A stretch of DNA of 64,000 bases from Paralteromonas sediminis (GCF_003820355.1 NZ_RPOK01000001.1:522847-586846), one strand, 5' to 3'. Counted from the stretch's first letter, positions 1 through 9,994 are shown. The notes: generated from the sequence alone by a model not told the origin. Numbers and translations: made by a program.

Positions 1-366
1 GGTCCAAATTTTACCACTGAAATCGGCATCTTTGATGTGTACCGAAACGGTGAATTTGTCGTGCATTTAGAGCCGGAAAAGCGCTTTTATACAGTACAAC
101 GTATGACGATGACAGAGGCGGGTATCCACTCAACGCTGGCCAAAGATTTATTTATTGCGCTGGGCGAGCCGCTGGATGATGGCGCTTGGGCGGTTCGCGT
201 TTATATCAAACCGTTTGTGGTATGGATTTGGCTGGGCGCAGGTATCATGGCTCTCGGTGGCGTATTGTCAATCAGTGACAAGCGCTACAGACTGACCAAG
301 GTAGCGCGGCTCAAATCGCAGCTCGGCTTTTCAGCAAAGCCGGTAGAGCAGGCGGTGAATTCATGA
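1..366 (+). CDS. ccmF: Cytochrome c maturation protein CcmF, C-terminal fragment
   Basis: This is the tail of the haem lyase subunit CcmF; the reading frame is open from base 1, so the gene begins upstream of the window. The visible 121 residues hold a short periplasmic stretch, one hydrophobic segment (about residues 73-93) and a basic cytoplasmic end, as at the C-terminus of CcmF. CcmF works with CcmH/I to attach haem to apocytochrome c on the periplasmic side of the inner membrane. Its stop overlaps the start of ccmG in an ATGA (363-366), which suggests translational coupling. The identity rests largely on the ccmG-ccmH-ccmI genes that follow. Confidence 0.88.
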   Translation, partial: GPNFTTEIGIFDVYRNGEFVVHLEPEKRFYTVQRMTMTEAGIHSTLAKDLFIALGEPLDDGAWAVRVYIKPFVVWIWLGAGIMALGGVLSISDKRYRLTKVARLKSQLGFSAKPVEQAVNS

Positions 367-956
367 AAAAGGTTACTTTGTTTCTCATTCCGTTGGTGTT
401 GTTCGCTGGCCTTGTGGTGTTCTTGTTTCAGGGGTTGTTTTCAGACCCCCGTGAACGGGGCTCAATGGTGGTAGATAAACCCATACCTGCATTTTCGTTA
501 CCCGACCTTATGCATCCTGATTTGCACTACACGCCTGCCGTATTTGAAGGCCAGATAACCCTGCTCAATGTGTGGGGTGTGTGGTGTGTTACTTGTGCTG
601 TAGAGTTGCCATACCTGACACAACTTGTTGAGCAAGAAAACCTGCGCATTGTCGGACTTTATTACGATCAGGATCTAGACCCTGACTTTGGCACAAAAAC
701 CGTAACTGGTGTTCAGCAAGAAGTAAAAAACATGCTCAATCGCTTCGGTAATCCATACTCCTTTAACATTTTTGATGTCTATCGGGATTTATCGCTCGAC
801 TTAGGGGTGACAGGTGCACCGGAGCACTTTTTGATCGATCAGCACGGGGTTATAAGATTGCATCACGTAGGTGATATTAATGAAAGGGTATGGAAAAATA
901 AAATTGCACCCGTTGTTGCGCAGTTAAAACGTGAAATGGGGAGCAGCGACTCATGA
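363..956 (+). CDS. ccmG: Thiol:disulfide interchange protein CcmG/DsbE
   Basis: Membrane-anchored periplasmic thioredoxin-like protein of 197 residues that keeps the apocytochrome c CxxCH cysteines reduced for haem attachment. An N-terminal hydrophobic anchor (residues 4-25) is followed by a thioredoxin fold with the active site WCVTC at about residues 75-79. Many CcmG proteins have Pro after the first Cys; here it is Val. The cis-Pro region TGAPEHFLID is present near residue 152. The start overlaps the ccmF stop and the stop overlaps the ccmH start, so the genes are clearly one operon. Confidence 0.95.
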   Translation: MKKVTLFLIPLVLFAGLVVFLFQGLFSDPRERGSMVVDKPIPAFSLPDLMHPDLHYTPAVFEGQITLLNVWGVWCVTCAVELPYLTQLVEQENLRIVGLYYDQDLDPDFGTKTVTGVQQEVKNMLNRFGNPYSFNIFDVYRDLSLDLGVTGAPEHFLIDQHGVIRLHHVGDINERVWKNKIAPVVAQLKREMGSSDS

Positions 957-1429
957 AAACGTTTTTCTGTGCGGTAGTCCTAACTACGATAGTGTTGCTG
1001 TCAGGTGGGTATGCATATGCAGCGGATGACAACTACGCGTTCGAAGACCCAAAACAAAGAGAAACATTTCTCAGGCTGACTGCCGAACTGCGCTGCCCCA
1101 TGTGTCAAAATCAAAATATCGCTGACTCCGACGCCATGATTGCCCATGACATGCGCCGCAAGGTGTATCAATTAATGCAGCAAGGGAAGTCAGAGCAAGA
1201 AGTGATTGAATTCATGCGTGCACGATATGGTGATTTTGTGCATTACCAGCCGCCTGTTACCCCTGCTACCTCATTGTTATGGCTCATTCCTATAGGTTTT
1301 GTACTTATTGGCGGCGTGGCTTTCATTGCTAGGCGTTTCTACAGTCCAACGGATAAACAGGAGCAGGAAGGCAACGACGAGGCGATGGCGCTGGCCGAAG
1401 CAAATAGAATACTGGAAGAGGAAAAATAA
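953..1429 (+). CDS. ccmH: Cytochrome c maturation protein CcmH
   Basis: Periplasmic, membrane-anchored reductase of 158 residues that acts with CcmG on apocytochrome c. A signal peptide (about residues 1-23) precedes the family motif LRCPMCQNQ (about residues 47-55) with its redox-active CxxC. A C-terminal transmembrane helix lies near residues 108-127. The length matches short CcmH proteins whose TPR part is a separate gene, and that gene (ccmI) follows after 5 bases. The ATGA overlap with ccmG supports the start. Confidence 0.95.
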   Translation: MKTFFCAVVLTTIVLLSGGYAYAADDNYAFEDPKQRETFLRLTAELRCPMCQNQNIADSDAMIAHDMRRKVYQLMQQGKSEQEVIEFMRARYGDFVHYQPPVTPATSLLWLIPIGFVLIGGVAFIARRFYSPTDKQEQEGNDEAMALAEANRILEEEK

Positions 1430-1434
1430 ACAGT

Positions 1435-2667
1435 ATGTCATTAGGCGAATTTTACGCACTTGCTGCGGCATTTGTGGTCTTGGCCATTGTGATCATTGTG
1501 TTGCCATTGACGCTTGCGCGCAGCAGTAAAGCGCGCGATGCACTGACCAATGCACAATTGGTAAAAGGGCGTTTGCAAGAAATAGAACGCGAAGTCGCAG
1601 AGGGCGTGCTTGGCAAGGAAGATAAGGCAAATGCGGAAAAGGAAGTGAAGCTTGCCTTGGTGGATGAGCGTCAGGAAACCAAAGCGCTGTCTTCTGTGAG
1701 TGTGGGTGTCATGCTATTTGGCGCATTGGTCGCAATTAGTGTGGGTGCTTGGGTCTATGCAAACGTCAATCACTTAGACGGCGTTATGGATGCCGCGCAG
1801 GCGCCAGAAAACTTACAAAGTCTGAGTGCCAAATTGCTTGATCCTGAACTGGCACAAACCATCCAACCAGATGATATCCAACAGTTGGCGCTGGCGCTAC
1901 GGCTGAGACTGAGAGACGAGCCCGAGGATGCCCAAGGGTGGATGTTTCTTGGAAGACTCAGGGTAACATTGGGTCAGTTGGAAGAATCCGTTGCCGCTTA
2001 TGAGCGTTCTTTGCAACTAAGACCTGACAATACGCCAACCAGAGTGAGTTATGCTCAGGCGCTTATGATGACTAATCAGGAAGCGTCGCTTAAAAAGGCA
2101 CAAAATGAACTATCTGCTTTGTTGGCGCAATCGCCCGACAATGACAATTTAGCGCTTATGATGGCAGTCACATCCGCCCAGTTGGGTGACGCTGAAATTG
2201 CACAGGCCAATTTTGATAAAATTAAAGACAAGCTAGCCCCTGATAACCCCATGCGCCAAACGCTTGAGCAAAGACTGGCGGAGCTCGGTGGTGTTGCCAA
2301 GGCTGATCAGGACAACAGAGCACTTGAAATCACGGTTGACATTGCTGAGGCACTTCGCGGACAGGTTCCTGAGAGCGGCTTTTTGGTGGTGTTTGCCCGG
2401 AGTGGTGAGGCTAAGCAGGGCATGCCAATTGCCGTGAAGCGACAAGCGATAACAGGTTTCCCTATCACGCTAACGCTGAGTGACAGTGACGCAATGTTAC
2501 CAGAATTAACACTTTTTAACTTTGATGCGGTGAACTTAACTGCGAGAATATCCAATACACCAGATGTTAGCGCTCAGGCAGGTGACTTGGAGGGAAATCT
2601 CGTGATCACAAGTATTGCAACCGGGCCAAACAGCTACACAATCGAAATTAACAAGGAAATTCAGTAG
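1435..2667 (+). CDS. ccmI: Cytochrome c maturation protein CcmI (TPR)
   Basis: 410-residue apocytochrome c chaperone of the haem ligation complex. Two membrane helices (about residues 5-26 and 88-110) flank a charged cytoplasmic loop. They are followed by periplasmic TPR repeats (about 150-270; for example WMFLGRLRVTLGQLEESVAAY) and a C-terminal beta-rich domain (about 290-410) that binds the apocytochrome C-terminus. It sits directly behind ccmH, the usual order. The final TAG overlaps the GTG start of mlaA, so mlaA is probably translated from the same transcript. Confidence 0.93.
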   Translation: MSLGEFYALAAAFVVLAIVIIVLPLTLARSSKARDALTNAQLVKGRLQEIEREVAEGVLGKEDKANAEKEVKLALVDERQETKALSSVSVGVMLFGALVAISVGAWVYANVNHLDGVMDAAQAPENLQSLSAKLLDPELAQTIQPDDIQQLALALRLRLRDEPEDAQGWMFLGRLRVTLGQLEESVAAYERSLQLRPDNTPTRVSYAQALMMTNQEASLKKAQNELSALLAQSPDNDNLALMMAVTSAQLGDAEIAQANFDKIKDKLAPDNPMRQTLEQRLAELGGVAKADQDNRALEITVDIAEALRGQVPESGFLVVFARSGEAKQGMPIAVKRQAITGFPITLTLSDSDAMLPELTLFNFDAVNLTARISNTPDVSAQAGDLEGNLVITSIATGPNSYTIEINKEIQ

Positions 2668-3488
2668 TGAAGCATTTTTATACACTCGTGCTGTTAGGTG
2701 CGTTGATGGGGCTGGGCGGTTGTGCGGCAAACACAGCAGAGCAGCAAGCGGCGGCAACACAAAATCAAGCCTCAGAGAGTGATCCAAGAGACCCTCTAGA
2801 GCCCGTTAACCGTGTTATTTGGGATATAAACTGGGACATCCTTGATAAATATCTGTTAAGGCCGGCATCTGTTGCCTACACCACTGTGATGCCCGATTTT
2901 GCAAGGACTGGCTTACTTAATGCTGCGGAAAACTTAGAAGAGCCCGGCAATATGGTGAATAACTTTTTGCAAGGTAAAGGGGAAGCGGGTTTTACGAGTC
3001 TGTCGCGCTTCTTATTAAACAGCACATTCGGTGTCTTTGGATTGTTTGATGTGGCGACCAATGTGGGGCTGACTGTTGAAGACGAAGACTTTGACGAGGT
3101 ATTGGGTGTATGGGGAATTGAAAACGGGCCTTTCCTTATGCTGCCTGCAGCAGGACCCAACGATGTCAGGGGTGTCGTTGGCGGAGTCGTTGACAACACC
3201 TACTACCCGATGGCAATCCTTAACAGCAACTTTACCCTGGCGCGGTGGCTGATCACTACGCTAGAAACCCGAGCGTCGCTCATTGCTCAAGAAGAGCAGA
3301 TCAAAAGTTCACCTGACAGCTATGCGTTTATTAAAAATGCCTACTTTCAAAATAAGCTATTTCAGGTGACGGATGGGAAAATTCAGGAGCCGGCAATCGA
3401 TGACGCCCAGTTAGACGATTTCGAAGAGTTTGAATCTATGCTGGACGATATCGACACATCAAAAGAAGAGAAAAAGAACAACAAATAG
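2667..3488 (+). CDS. mlaA: MlaA/VacJ outer-membrane lipoprotein
   Basis: Outer-membrane component of the Mla pathway, which removes mislocalised phospholipids from the outer leaflet. It is 273 residues with a GTG start that overlaps the ccmI stop. A lipoprotein signal ends in the lipobox LGGC (Cys19). Family hallmarks include DPLEPVNR near residue 46, the NNFLQG stretch and the GPFLMLPAAGPND motif around residues 152-164. The C-terminus carries an acidic and then lysine-rich tail. The other mla genes are not in the window, so this is an orphan mlaA at the end of a ccm operon. Confidence 0.95.
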   Translation: MKHFYTLVLLGALMGLGGCAANTAEQQAAATQNQASESDPRDPLEPVNRVIWDINWDILDKYLLRPASVAYTTVMPDFARTGLLNAAENLEEPGNMVNNFLQGKGEAGFTSLSRFLLNSTFGVFGLFDVATNVGLTVEDEDFDEVLGVWGIENGPFLMLPAAGPNDVRGVVGGVVDNTYYPMAILNSNFTLARWLITTLETRASLIAQEEQIKSSPDSYAFIKNAYFQNKLFQVTDGKIQEPAIDDAQLDDFEEFESMLDDIDTSKEEKKNNK

Positions 3489-3506
3489 GGCTACTTTTCG
3501 TAGCCC
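3488..3506. terminator. Terminator-like hairpin shared by convergent mlaA and galE
   Basis: A perfect 7-bp stem (GGGCTAC at 3488-3494, GTAGCCC at 3500-3506) with a 5-base loop lies at the junction of two convergent genes. It overlaps the last base of the mlaA stop and contains the galE stop (3491-3493). T-rich sequence follows on the minus strand (TATTTGTTGTT) but not on the plus strand, so it should work better for galE. Confidence 0.6.
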
Positions 3507-4510
3507 ATTGGGTTTGCTGATTGCCAGCGCCATGTGTCTTGGCACATGGTTTCTAGCCCCAACTCAGCCGTCCAGTTAAGTTCTTTGGCGGCGAGGGTTG
3601 GGTCTGCATAACAAGACGCCACATCGCCACTGCGTCGGGGTGCAATACGGTAGTTAATGGCTTTACCACTGGCATCCTCAAATGCTTTTACCATTTCCAG
3701 AACGCTGTATCCTTGGCCTGTACCCAAGTTGTAAACATCCAGACCCATGTTGAGGGCAAGCCTGTCTACAGCCCTTAAATGACCATTAGCCAGATCAACA
3801 ACGTGAATATAGTCCCTGACACCGGTACCGTCAGGCGTGTCGTAGTCATCACCAAAAACACTGAGCTGCTTCAGCTTGCCAGAGGCAACCTGAGAGATGT
3901 AAGGCATCAGATTGTTTGGAATACCATTTGGATCCTCACCGATACGCCCTGAGCTATGTGCACCCACGGGGTTAAAGTAGCGCAACAGCACTATGTTCCA
4001 TTCATTGTCGGCCTTGTACAAATCAGTAAGAACATGCTCAACCATGAGCTTAGACATGCCGTAAGGGTTAGTAGGTGTGCCTGTAGGCAAATCTTCGCGC
4101 AATGGCAATACCGTGGGATCGCCATATACCGTTGCTGATGAGCTGAAAACCAAGTTTTTTACATTGGCTTCCCGCATGGCGTTACATAAGGTTAGCGTTC
4201 CGTAAACGTTGTTGTGATAGTACTCAAGTGGCATTTGGACTGATTCACCCACGGCTTTTAAGCCTGCAAAATGAATGACCGCATCCACCTTGTGTTCACT
4301 GAACGTTGCGTTGAGCAGGATTTCATCGCGGATATCCCCTTCAATGAAGGTGACCTTTTTTCCGGTAAGTGCTTCAACACGACTCAATGACTCTGGACTG
4401 GCGTTACACAAGTTATCTAACACAACTACCTTGTAGCCTTGCTCAAGTAGTTGTAGCACGGTATGGCTACCAATATATCCGGCTCCGCCAGTGACTAATA
4501 TCGTTTTCAC
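3491..4510 (-). CDS. galE: UDP-glucose 4-epimerase GalE
   Basis: Interconverts UDP-glucose and UDP-galactose with bound NAD. The 339-residue extended short-chain dehydrogenase has the NAD motif GGAGYIG at residues 8-14. It also has the FSSSATVYG segment that includes the catalytic Ser/Thr, YGMSK with catalytic Tyr and Lys near residues 150-154, and [10 protein letters not shown]. The full family length is present. Together with galU, ugd and the rml genes in this window it supplies activated sugars for surface polysaccharides. A terminator-like hairpin overlaps its stop codon. Confidence 0.97.
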   Translation of the reverse strand: MKTILVTGGAGYIGSHTVLQLLEQGYKVVVLDNLCNASPESLSRVEALTGKKVTFIEGDIRDEILLNATFSEHKVDAVIHFAGLKAVGESVQMPLEYYHNNVYGTLTLCNAMREANVKNLVFSSSATVYGDPTVLPLREDLPTGTPTNPYGMSKLMVEHVLTDLYKADNEWNIVLLRYFNPVGAHSSGRIGEDPNGIPNNLMPYISQVASGKLKQLSVFGDDYDTPDGTGVRDYIHVVDLANGHLRAVDRLALNMGLDVYNLGTGQGYSVLEMVKAFEDASGKAINYRIAPRRSGDVASCYADPTLAAKELNWTAELGLETMCQDTWRWQSANPMGYEK

Positions 4511-4528
4511 GCTTACTCCTTTAGTTCG

Positions 4529-4828
4529 CTAATTTTGTGATTGCTGTGGGTCGGCTAGGTACTTTGCTGCCAGTGTGTACTGCATGGGACGCACGAAAAA
4601 AGGGTACAGCAAAATCACGAGGCCTGCCCACAAAATAGACGTCCAATCTGTTGCTGTGCGCAAAATAAGTGCAAATACAGGGACGATCACTAGTAGTTTA
4701 AATACATTTAACAGCGTTTTTTCTGGCACAGAGAGCTTCGCCGTTGCCTCATTGATTTTTTCAACGCGCTCTGTCAACGACAAATGGCGTAATTGAGGAA
4801 TTTGTATCGTAGAGAAATAAAACTGCAT
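4529..4828 (-). CDS. Small conserved-type membrane protein, function unknown
   Basis: A 99-residue protein with a polar, helical N-terminal part (residues 1-42) and two predicted membrane segments (about 43-59 and 64-82). It lies between the POT transporter and galE on the same strand, 18 bases before galE. I do not recognise a characterised family with confidence; it may be one of the small DUF membrane proteins common in Alteromonadales. It lies downstream of the POT gene terminator and so probably has its own promoter or shares one with galE. Confidence 0.65.
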   Translation of the reverse strand: MQFYFSTIQIPQLRHLSLTERVEKINEATAKLSVPEKTLLNVFKLLVIVPVFALILRTATDWTSILWAGLVILLYPFFVRPMQYTLAAKYLADPQQSQN

Positions 4829-4842
4829 GGGATGTCAGTACT

Positions 4843-4865
4843 AAAAGGCCACCTTAATGGTGGCC
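4843..4865 (-). terminator. Intrinsic terminator of the POT transporter gene
   Basis: On the minus strand, GGCCACC-ATTAA-GGTGGCC (7-bp stem, plus-strand 4847-4865) is followed by TTTT (4843-4846). It lies 27 bases past the stop of the POT gene and before the small membrane protein gene. Confidence 0.8.
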
Positions 4866-4891
4866 ATGTTAGCGTATTTCAGCCGGCGTTG

Positions 4892-6412
4892 CTAAGAAGC
4901 ATTTTCACCCTGAGTGGCTTGTTGACTTTCGGCCAGCTTTTCCCACTTGCCCGACGCAAAAGAGAGGGCAAAAAGCACAAGCCCTACGGCTGAGCTGAAT
5001 AAGAAAATTTGTAAGAATAAGCTGGGCATTTGGTCAATGGCCTCAGGGTCAAAGCGGCCGGCAAACAAACCCGCCACTATGCTTCCCATTGCGTAAGTCA
5101 AAATGAATACGCCAAACATCTGACCGGCAAAACGTTTCGGAGACAGTTTGCTTACTGCACTCAAGGCTACGGGACTCAAGAACAATTCACCCACCGTATG
5201 AAGGAAGTAAGTACTAACTAGAAAATAAGGAGCAGCTTTAAGTCCACTGGCGGCTACCTGAGCGGCAAAAAACATCACAATAAAGCCAGTGCCCATAATT
5301 ATGAGCCCCAATGCACATTTTAGTGAATAACTGGGTTCAATCATGCGCTTGCCAAGGGCCATCCACATGTACGCAAAGAAAGGAGACAACACAATAATAA
5401 AAAATGAGTTTGCACTTTGGAACCAAGCTGGCGGTATTTCAAATGTACCCAGCATTCTGTCCGTGTAGTCACGGCCAAACAGATTCAGTGAAGAACCCGC
5501 TTGCTCAAAGCCCGCCCAAAAACAGATAGACGCGATACAAATGAGGAAAAGTGCCCACATGCTTCTTTTTTCGGCGTAGTCCAGATTACCTGTTACATAG
5601 ATGTAGCCGAAATACCCTAGGAAAACGAGCCCGATGATCACAGCAACATTTTGAGCAACAAAAGTTGGGTCAAACGAGAGGTTTCCCGTCATCAAGAGTC
5701 CACCCACTACGACAGTCAGGGCGAGAAAAGCCACGATCGTGATATATACATTGCGTGTTGCTGTTGCTGAGAGGGGTTGATTGGGTTTATCAAGAATGCC
5801 TTCAATGTTTGCACTTGAAAGCCGGTAATAAATCAGGCCCAGGCCCATGCCAACAGCGGCAGCGCCAAATGCCCAGTGATAGCCCATGGAGACTTGTAAC
5901 CAACCACATACCATGTACCCAATAATTGAGCCGATGTTGATGCCCATGTAATAGATGGTATAGGCACTGTCTCTGCGTTGGTCTTCAGGCGAATACATGG
6001 CGCCCACAAGCGCGCTAATATTGGGCTTTAATAAGCCGGTCCCCAGCACTACAAATACTAAACCAACAAAAAACGTGTGATGTGAGGGAATAGCAAGAAT
6101 AATATGTCCCATCATGATAATGATGCCGCCATACCACACCGCTTTTTGGCTGCCAAATACGCGGTCAGCCAGCCAACCCCCTGGTAGTCCGAAAAAATAA
6201 ACTGCACCGGTATACAGGCCATAAATGGCCGATGCGGCCGCTACTGTCATGCCCAGGCCTTCTTCCTGGATTGATGCTGTCATAAAGAGTACGAGCAGGG
6301 CGCGCATACCGTAATAACTCATTCGCTCCCACATTTCTGTGGCAGAAACAGTGATAAGACCTTTGGGATGACCGAAAAATTGGGTGTTGTTACTGTTACT
6401 ATTATTATTCAT
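4892..6412 (-). CDS. Proton-dependent oligopeptide transporter (POT/PTR2 family)
   Basis: Inner-membrane symporter of the major facilitator superfamily that imports di- and tripeptides with protons. At 506 residues it has the usual length with about 14 hydrophobic segments. The POT signature [16 protein letters not shown] (about residues 25-40) contains the conserved ExxER motif used for proton coupling, and [14 protein letters not shown] matches the second PTR2 signature near residues 123-136. The start is preceded by an N-terminal Asn/Ser-rich tail. Substrate preference (DtpA/B-like or otherwise) cannot be read from the sequence. The gene is monocistronic, judging from the terminator after it. 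Confidence 0.93.
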   Translation of the reverse strand: MNNNSNSNNTQFFGHPKGLITVSATEMWERMSYYGMRALLVLFMTASIQEEGLGMTVAAASAIYGLYTGAVYFFGLPGGWLADRVFGSQKAVWYGGIIIMMGHIILAIPSHHTFFVGLVFVVLGTGLLKPNISALVGAMYSPEDQRRDSAYTIYYMGINIGSIIGYMVCGWLQVSMGYHWAFGAAAVGMGLGLIYYRLSSANIEGILDKPNQPLSATATRNVYITIVAFLALTVVVGGLLMTGNLSFDPTFVAQNVAVIIGLVFLGYFGYIYVTGNLDYAEKRSMWALFLICIASICFWAGFEQAGSSLNLFGRDYTDRMLGTFEIPPAWFQSANSFFIIVLSPFFAYMWMALGKRMIEPSYSLKCALGLIIMGTGFIVMFFAAQVAASGLKAAPYFLVSTYFLHTVGELFLSPVALSAVSKLSPKRFAGQMFGVFILTYAMGSIVAGLFAGRFDPEAIDQMPSLFLQIFLFSSAVGLVLFALSFASGKWEKLAESQQATQGENAS

Positions 6413-6494
6413 ATTTTTATCGTTGTTTTATTGAACAGACTTTCTCATTATGCACGAGTGCCAAAATGAGGTCGAGAAAATATGTGTCAAGCGA

Positions 6495-6500
6495 TATACT
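6495..6500 (+). promoter_or_regulatory. Possible -10 element upstream of rmlA
   Basis: TATACT lies 35 bases before the chosen rmlA start and inside the longer open frame that begins at 6466. No good -35 hexamer is visible at the expected distance, so support is weak. Its position is one reason to prefer the internal ATG at 6535 as the start. Confidence 0.3.
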
Positions 6501-6534
6501 CTCGCTTTTTCTCAGGTCGCGCAGGAGCAATACT

Positions 6535-7416
6535 ATGCAACGCAAGGGTATTATTTTAGCCGGAGGGGCGGGGTCTCGGTTACATCCGCTCACTCAGGTT
6601 GTCAGTAAACAACTAATGCCCGTGTACGATAAGCCCATGATTTACTATCCGTTGTCCACATTGATGTTGGCTGGGATAAGGGACATTCTGATTATTTCGA
6701 CGCCTGAAGAATTACCGCGGTTTCAGCAGCTACTGGGCGACGGTAGTCAATTAGGCGTCAATATTTGCTATGCGCCACAACCTTCTCCAGACGGCTTAGC
6801 GCAAGCGTTTATTATTGGTGAAGCGTTTATTGCGAATGACCCAGTAACTCTGATCTTGGGTGACAACATTTTTTACGGTCATGAGTTGCAGGATATGCTT
6901 ACGTCTCTTGCGAAGGAGCCAACCGGCGCTACCGTGTTTGGTTATCATGTTAATGATCCGGAACGGTATGGCGTGGTCGAGTTCGATGACGACTGGAATG
7001 CCGTGTCGATTGAAGAAAAACCGTCAAAGGCTAAATCGAACTATGCAGTCACAGGCTTGTATTTTTACGACAATCAGGTTGTCGATATTGCTAAAAATAT
7101 TGCTCCTTCAGCCAGAGGCGAACTTGAGATCACAGATGTAAATAGCCAGTACCTAGCGGAAAAAAAGCTCAGAGTAAAATTAATGGGACGAGGGTCAGCA
7201 TGGCTCGACACGGGGACAATAGACAGCTTGCTTGACGCGTCAAACTATATTGCCGCGATCGAGAAACGACAGGGCCTTAAAATATGCTGTCCTGAAGAAA
7301 TAGCCTATCGAAAAGGCTTCATTAATAAAACCGAGCTTGAGGCACTGGCAGCGCCGCTGATTAAAAGTGGGTATGGTAAGTATCTGATCAAAATTTTAAA
7401 CGAGAGAACAAAATAG
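6535..7416 (+). CDS. rmlA: Glucose-1-phosphate thymidylyltransferase RmlA
   Basis: First enzyme of dTDP-L-rhamnose synthesis: glucose-1-phosphate + dTTP gives dTDP-glucose. The nucleotidyltransferase signature [14 protein letters not shown] opens the protein, followed by [18 protein letters not shown] and the metal-binding aspartates in [11 protein letters not shown] start the gene at ATG 6535 (293 residues) rather than 6466: an AGGAG ribosome site (6523-6527) sits 7 bases upstream, and the 23 extra residues have no counterpart in the family. It leads the rmlA-C-D-B operon. Confidence 0.96.
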   Translation: MQRKGIILAGGAGSRLHPLTQVVSKQLMPVYDKPMIYYPLSTLMLAGIRDILIISTPEELPRFQQLLGDGSQLGVNICYAPQPSPDGLAQAFIIGEAFIANDPVTLILGDNIFYGHELQDMLTSLAKEPTGATVFGYHVNDPERYGVVEFDDDWNAVSIEEKPSKAKSNYAVTGLYFYDNQVVDIAKNIAPSARGELEITDVNSQYLAEKKLRVKLMGRGSAWLDTGTIDSLLDASNYIAAIEKRQGLKICCPEEIAYRKGFINKTELEALAAPLIKSGYGKYLIKILNERTK

Positions 7417-7965
7417 ATGGAAGTGATTGACGTTGCGTTAGGGGATGTAAAGCTTATTAAACCAAGGGTTTTTGGTGATGAGCGTGGCTTTTTTATGGAA
7501 ACTTTTAGAGAGAGCTGGTTTAAGCAACACTGTGCCAATGAAACTTTGGTGCAGGACAATCACTCGTTATCACAGCAGGGAACGCTGCGCGGACTGCACT
7601 ATCAAACCGAACAAACCCAGGGCAAATTAGTCCGCGTGGTCTCTGGGGAAGTATTTGATGTTGCCGTGGATATGCGTGAGTCATCACCCACGTTTGGTCA
7701 GTGGTATGGGGCGTATTTGTCAGCCGAAAACAAACATCAGTTATGGGTACCTGCAGGGTTCGCCCATGGCTTTTATGTAACCAGTGAGTCTGCCGAATTT
7801 GTCTACAAATGCAGCGACTATTATCACCCAGCCTCAGAAATATCCGTGCACTATGCCGATAAAGATATTGCTATTGATTGGCCATTAGTTGATGGTAAGG
7901 CGCCTTCTCTGTCAGCCAAAGATGAGGCTGGCGTGTCTTTTGCTGATGCATACAAGTTTAAGTAA
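7417..7965 (+). CDS. rmlC: dTDP-4-dehydrorhamnose 3,5-epimerase RmlC
   Basis: Epimerises dTDP-4-keto-6-deoxyglucose at C3 and C5. The 182-residue cupin has the family features FGDERGFFMET near the N-terminus, TLRGLHYQ with the catalytic His near residue 62, and VPAGFAHGFYV. It begins at the base after the rmlA stop, and rmlD follows 2 bases after its own stop, so the operon is tightly packed. Confidence 0.97.
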   Translation: MEVIDVALGDVKLIKPRVFGDERGFFMETFRESWFKQHCANETLVQDNHSLSQQGTLRGLHYQTEQTQGKLVRVVSGEVFDVAVDMRESSPTFGQWYGAYLSAENKHQLWVPAGFAHGFYVTSESAEFVYKCSDYYHPASEISVHYADKDIAIDWPLVDGKAPSLSAKDEAGVSFADAYKFK

Positions 7966-7967
7966 CC

Positions 7968-8843
7968 ATGATTATTGTTATTGGAAAAAGCGGGCAGTTG
8001 GCTCAGGCATGCGCAGAACGGTTTACGCAATTGAGTGTGCCATTTGCGTGCTTAGGACGAACAGACATCGATGTGTTTGATCAAACTGCTATAGAACAAA
8101 CGCTCAATAATTACTCAGATATCACCGCGATTATCAATGCGAGTGCATACACGGCAGTGGATAAGGCCGAAGAGGAGCGAGAGCAAGCATTGGCATTGAA
8201 TTGTACCGCTGTTGGTTTGTTGAGTGATTATGCCAAAGGCCTCGGTGTGCCATTCATCCATATTTCTACCGACTATGTGTTTTCCGGCAAAGGTAACACG
8301 CCTTACTTACCTGATGATGCCTATCAACCTGTTAATGCCTATGGTGAAACAAAGATGCTTGGCGAGCGGGCCGCACTCTCTTGTTACCCAGAGGGCACCT
8401 GTATTTTACGTACCAGCTGGGTGTATTCAGAATTTGGCAACAATTTTGTTAAGACAATGCTCAGACTGTTTTCAGAGCGTGAACAGGTTAATGTGGTGAT
8501 GGACCAAGTAGGCGCACCCACATCGGCGCACACACTGGCCAAAGCCTGCCATGAGGTGATTGTAAATTCGGTAACCGGTGTACACCACGTTTGTGATTTT
8601 GGTGTGACGAGCTGGTACGACTTTGCCATCGCTATTTATACACTGGCGCAGAAACAAGACTATGCATTTGGCGATGTTAGCATTCAGCCAATTGGCTCAG
8701 AGGCTTTTCCCACACCTGCTGCCAGACCCAATTATAGCGTACTGAGTACGGTCTCACTCAGACAGCAACTGCCAGATTTGCAGTTATCGCATTGGCAGGC
8801 TCCCTTGTCAGATGTCATAAAACGAATTCAACATACGAAGTGA
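7968..8843 (+). CDS. rmlD: dTDP-4-dehydrorhamnose reductase RmlD
   Basis: Last step of dTDP-L-rhamnose synthesis, an NAD(P)H-dependent reduction. The 291-residue short-chain dehydrogenase starts with the nucleotide-binding motif GKSGQLA (residues 6-12). It has the STDYVFSG segment, catalytic YGETK (Tyr and Lys near 125-129) and LRTSWVYSEFGNNFV. It lies between rmlC and rmlB with 2- and 9-base gaps. Confidence 0.96.
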   Translation: MIIVIGKSGQLAQACAERFTQLSVPFACLGRTDIDVFDQTAIEQTLNNYSDITAIINASAYTAVDKAEEEREQALALNCTAVGLLSDYAKGLGVPFIHISTDYVFSGKGNTPYLPDDAYQPVNAYGETKMLGERAALSCYPEGTCILRTSWVYSEFGNNFVKTMLRLFSEREQVNVVMDQVGAPTSAHTLAKACHEVIVNSVTGVHHVCDFGVTSWYDFAIAIYTLAQKQDYAFGDVSIQPIGSEAFPTPAARPNYSVLSTVSLRQQLPDLQLSHWQAPLSDVIKRIQHTK

Positions 8844-8852
8844 ACAATATAC

Positions 8853-9926
8853 ATGCAAGCAGCTAAATCTTTATTGGTAACCGGCGGCGCGGGTTTTATT
8901 GGCGTTAATTTTGTCCGTTACTGGCTAGAAAACTACCCCAAAGATCGCGTAGTAGTGTTAGACGCGCTCACCTATTCAGGTAACTACGAAAGCTTAAGAC
9001 CAATAGAAGACAACCCTCAGTTTAGTTTTGTTCATGGCGATATTTGTGATCAGGTGTTGGTGGAAAATGTCATGCGTGAACACACCATCGATACCGTGGT
9101 GCATTTTGCGGCCGAGTCGCATGTAGACAAATCGATTACAGGGCCAAAGCAATTTATCACCACCAATATTATGGGTACCTTCTCGCTGCTTGAGGCTGCT
9201 CGAGCGCTGTGGTTAGGGGAAAGCCCTATTGTTTCAGCGCACCGATTTCATCACGTGAGCACGGATGAAGTCTACGGGACGCTGGAAGAAAATGACCCAG
9301 CGTTTAGCGAATCCACGCCTTACGCACCCAATTCACCTTATTCTGCCAGTAAAGCCGCCAGCGACCACTTAGTCAGAGCTTATTTGCATACCTATGGCCT
9401 ACAGGTCACTACGAGTAACTGTTCTAATAATTATGGTCCGTACCATTTCCCCGAGAAGCTTATACCCTTGGTATTGACAAACATATTGTATGACAAAGCA
9501 ATCCCTGTTTACGGAGATGGGAAACAAATACGCGATTGGCTATATGTTGAAGATCATGCCCGAGGCATTGATCTTATTCTCAACGAAGGGAAGGTGGGAG
9601 AGTGCTACAATATCGGTGGTATCAATGAATGGGCCAATATCGATATTGTGAATTTGTTGTGTCGCATGCTGAATAAGGCCTTTGTCAGCGACACGTCATT
9701 GCAGACACGTTTTCCACAAGCGACGAAAGCGGCTGCGGGCGACGCCGAGGCGCTCATTTCCTTTGTCACAGACAGGCCTGGCCATGACAGACGATACGCC
9801 ATCGATCCAACAAAAAGTCAGACGCAGCTAAACTACGCGCCTAAGGAATCGTTTGAGACAGGCATTGCCAAAACGGTGTCATGGTATTTAGACAACCCTG
9901 AATGGTGGACGCCGCTGCTTAAGTAA
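8853..9926 (+). CDS. rmlB: dTDP-glucose 4,6-dehydratase RmlB
   Basis: Second enzyme of the rhamnose pathway, converting dTDP-glucose to the 4-keto-6-deoxy sugar. The 357-residue NAD-dependent short-chain dehydrogenase shows GGAGFIG (residues 10-16), FAAESHVDKSI, the catalytic HVSTDEVYG stretch, YSASKAASDHLV with Tyr/Lys, and NCSNNYGPYHFPEKLIPL. It is the last gene of the operon. The order A-C-D-B differs from the common B-D-A-C order. Confidence 0.97.
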   Translation: MQAAKSLLVTGGAGFIGVNFVRYWLENYPKDRVVVLDALTYSGNYESLRPIEDNPQFSFVHGDICDQVLVENVMREHTIDTVVHFAAESHVDKSITGPKQFITTNIMGTFSLLEAARALWLGESPIVSAHRFHHVSTDEVYGTLEENDPAFSESTPYAPNSPYSASKAASDHLVRAYLHTYGLQVTTSNCSNNYGPYHFPEKLIPLVLTNILYDKAIPVYGDGKQIRDWLYVEDHARGIDLILNEGKVGECYNIGGINEWANIDIVNLLCRMLNKAFVSDTSLQTRFPQATKAAAGDAEALISFVTDRPGHDRRYAIDPTKSQTQLNYAPKESFETGIAKTVSWYLDNPEWWTPLLK

Positions 9927-9994
9927 ATCCGCATAAAAGGCGCGTGTAAGCCTTAACTTAGGTCTTTTTAAGGTGGATTCTTGTGACTGAGTAT

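Noticed and set aside
6466-6534. Upstream extension of rmlA by 23 residues
   Set aside because: It lacks a ribosome site, contains the candidate -10 element and has no family counterpart; AGGAG sits 7 bases before ATG 6535.
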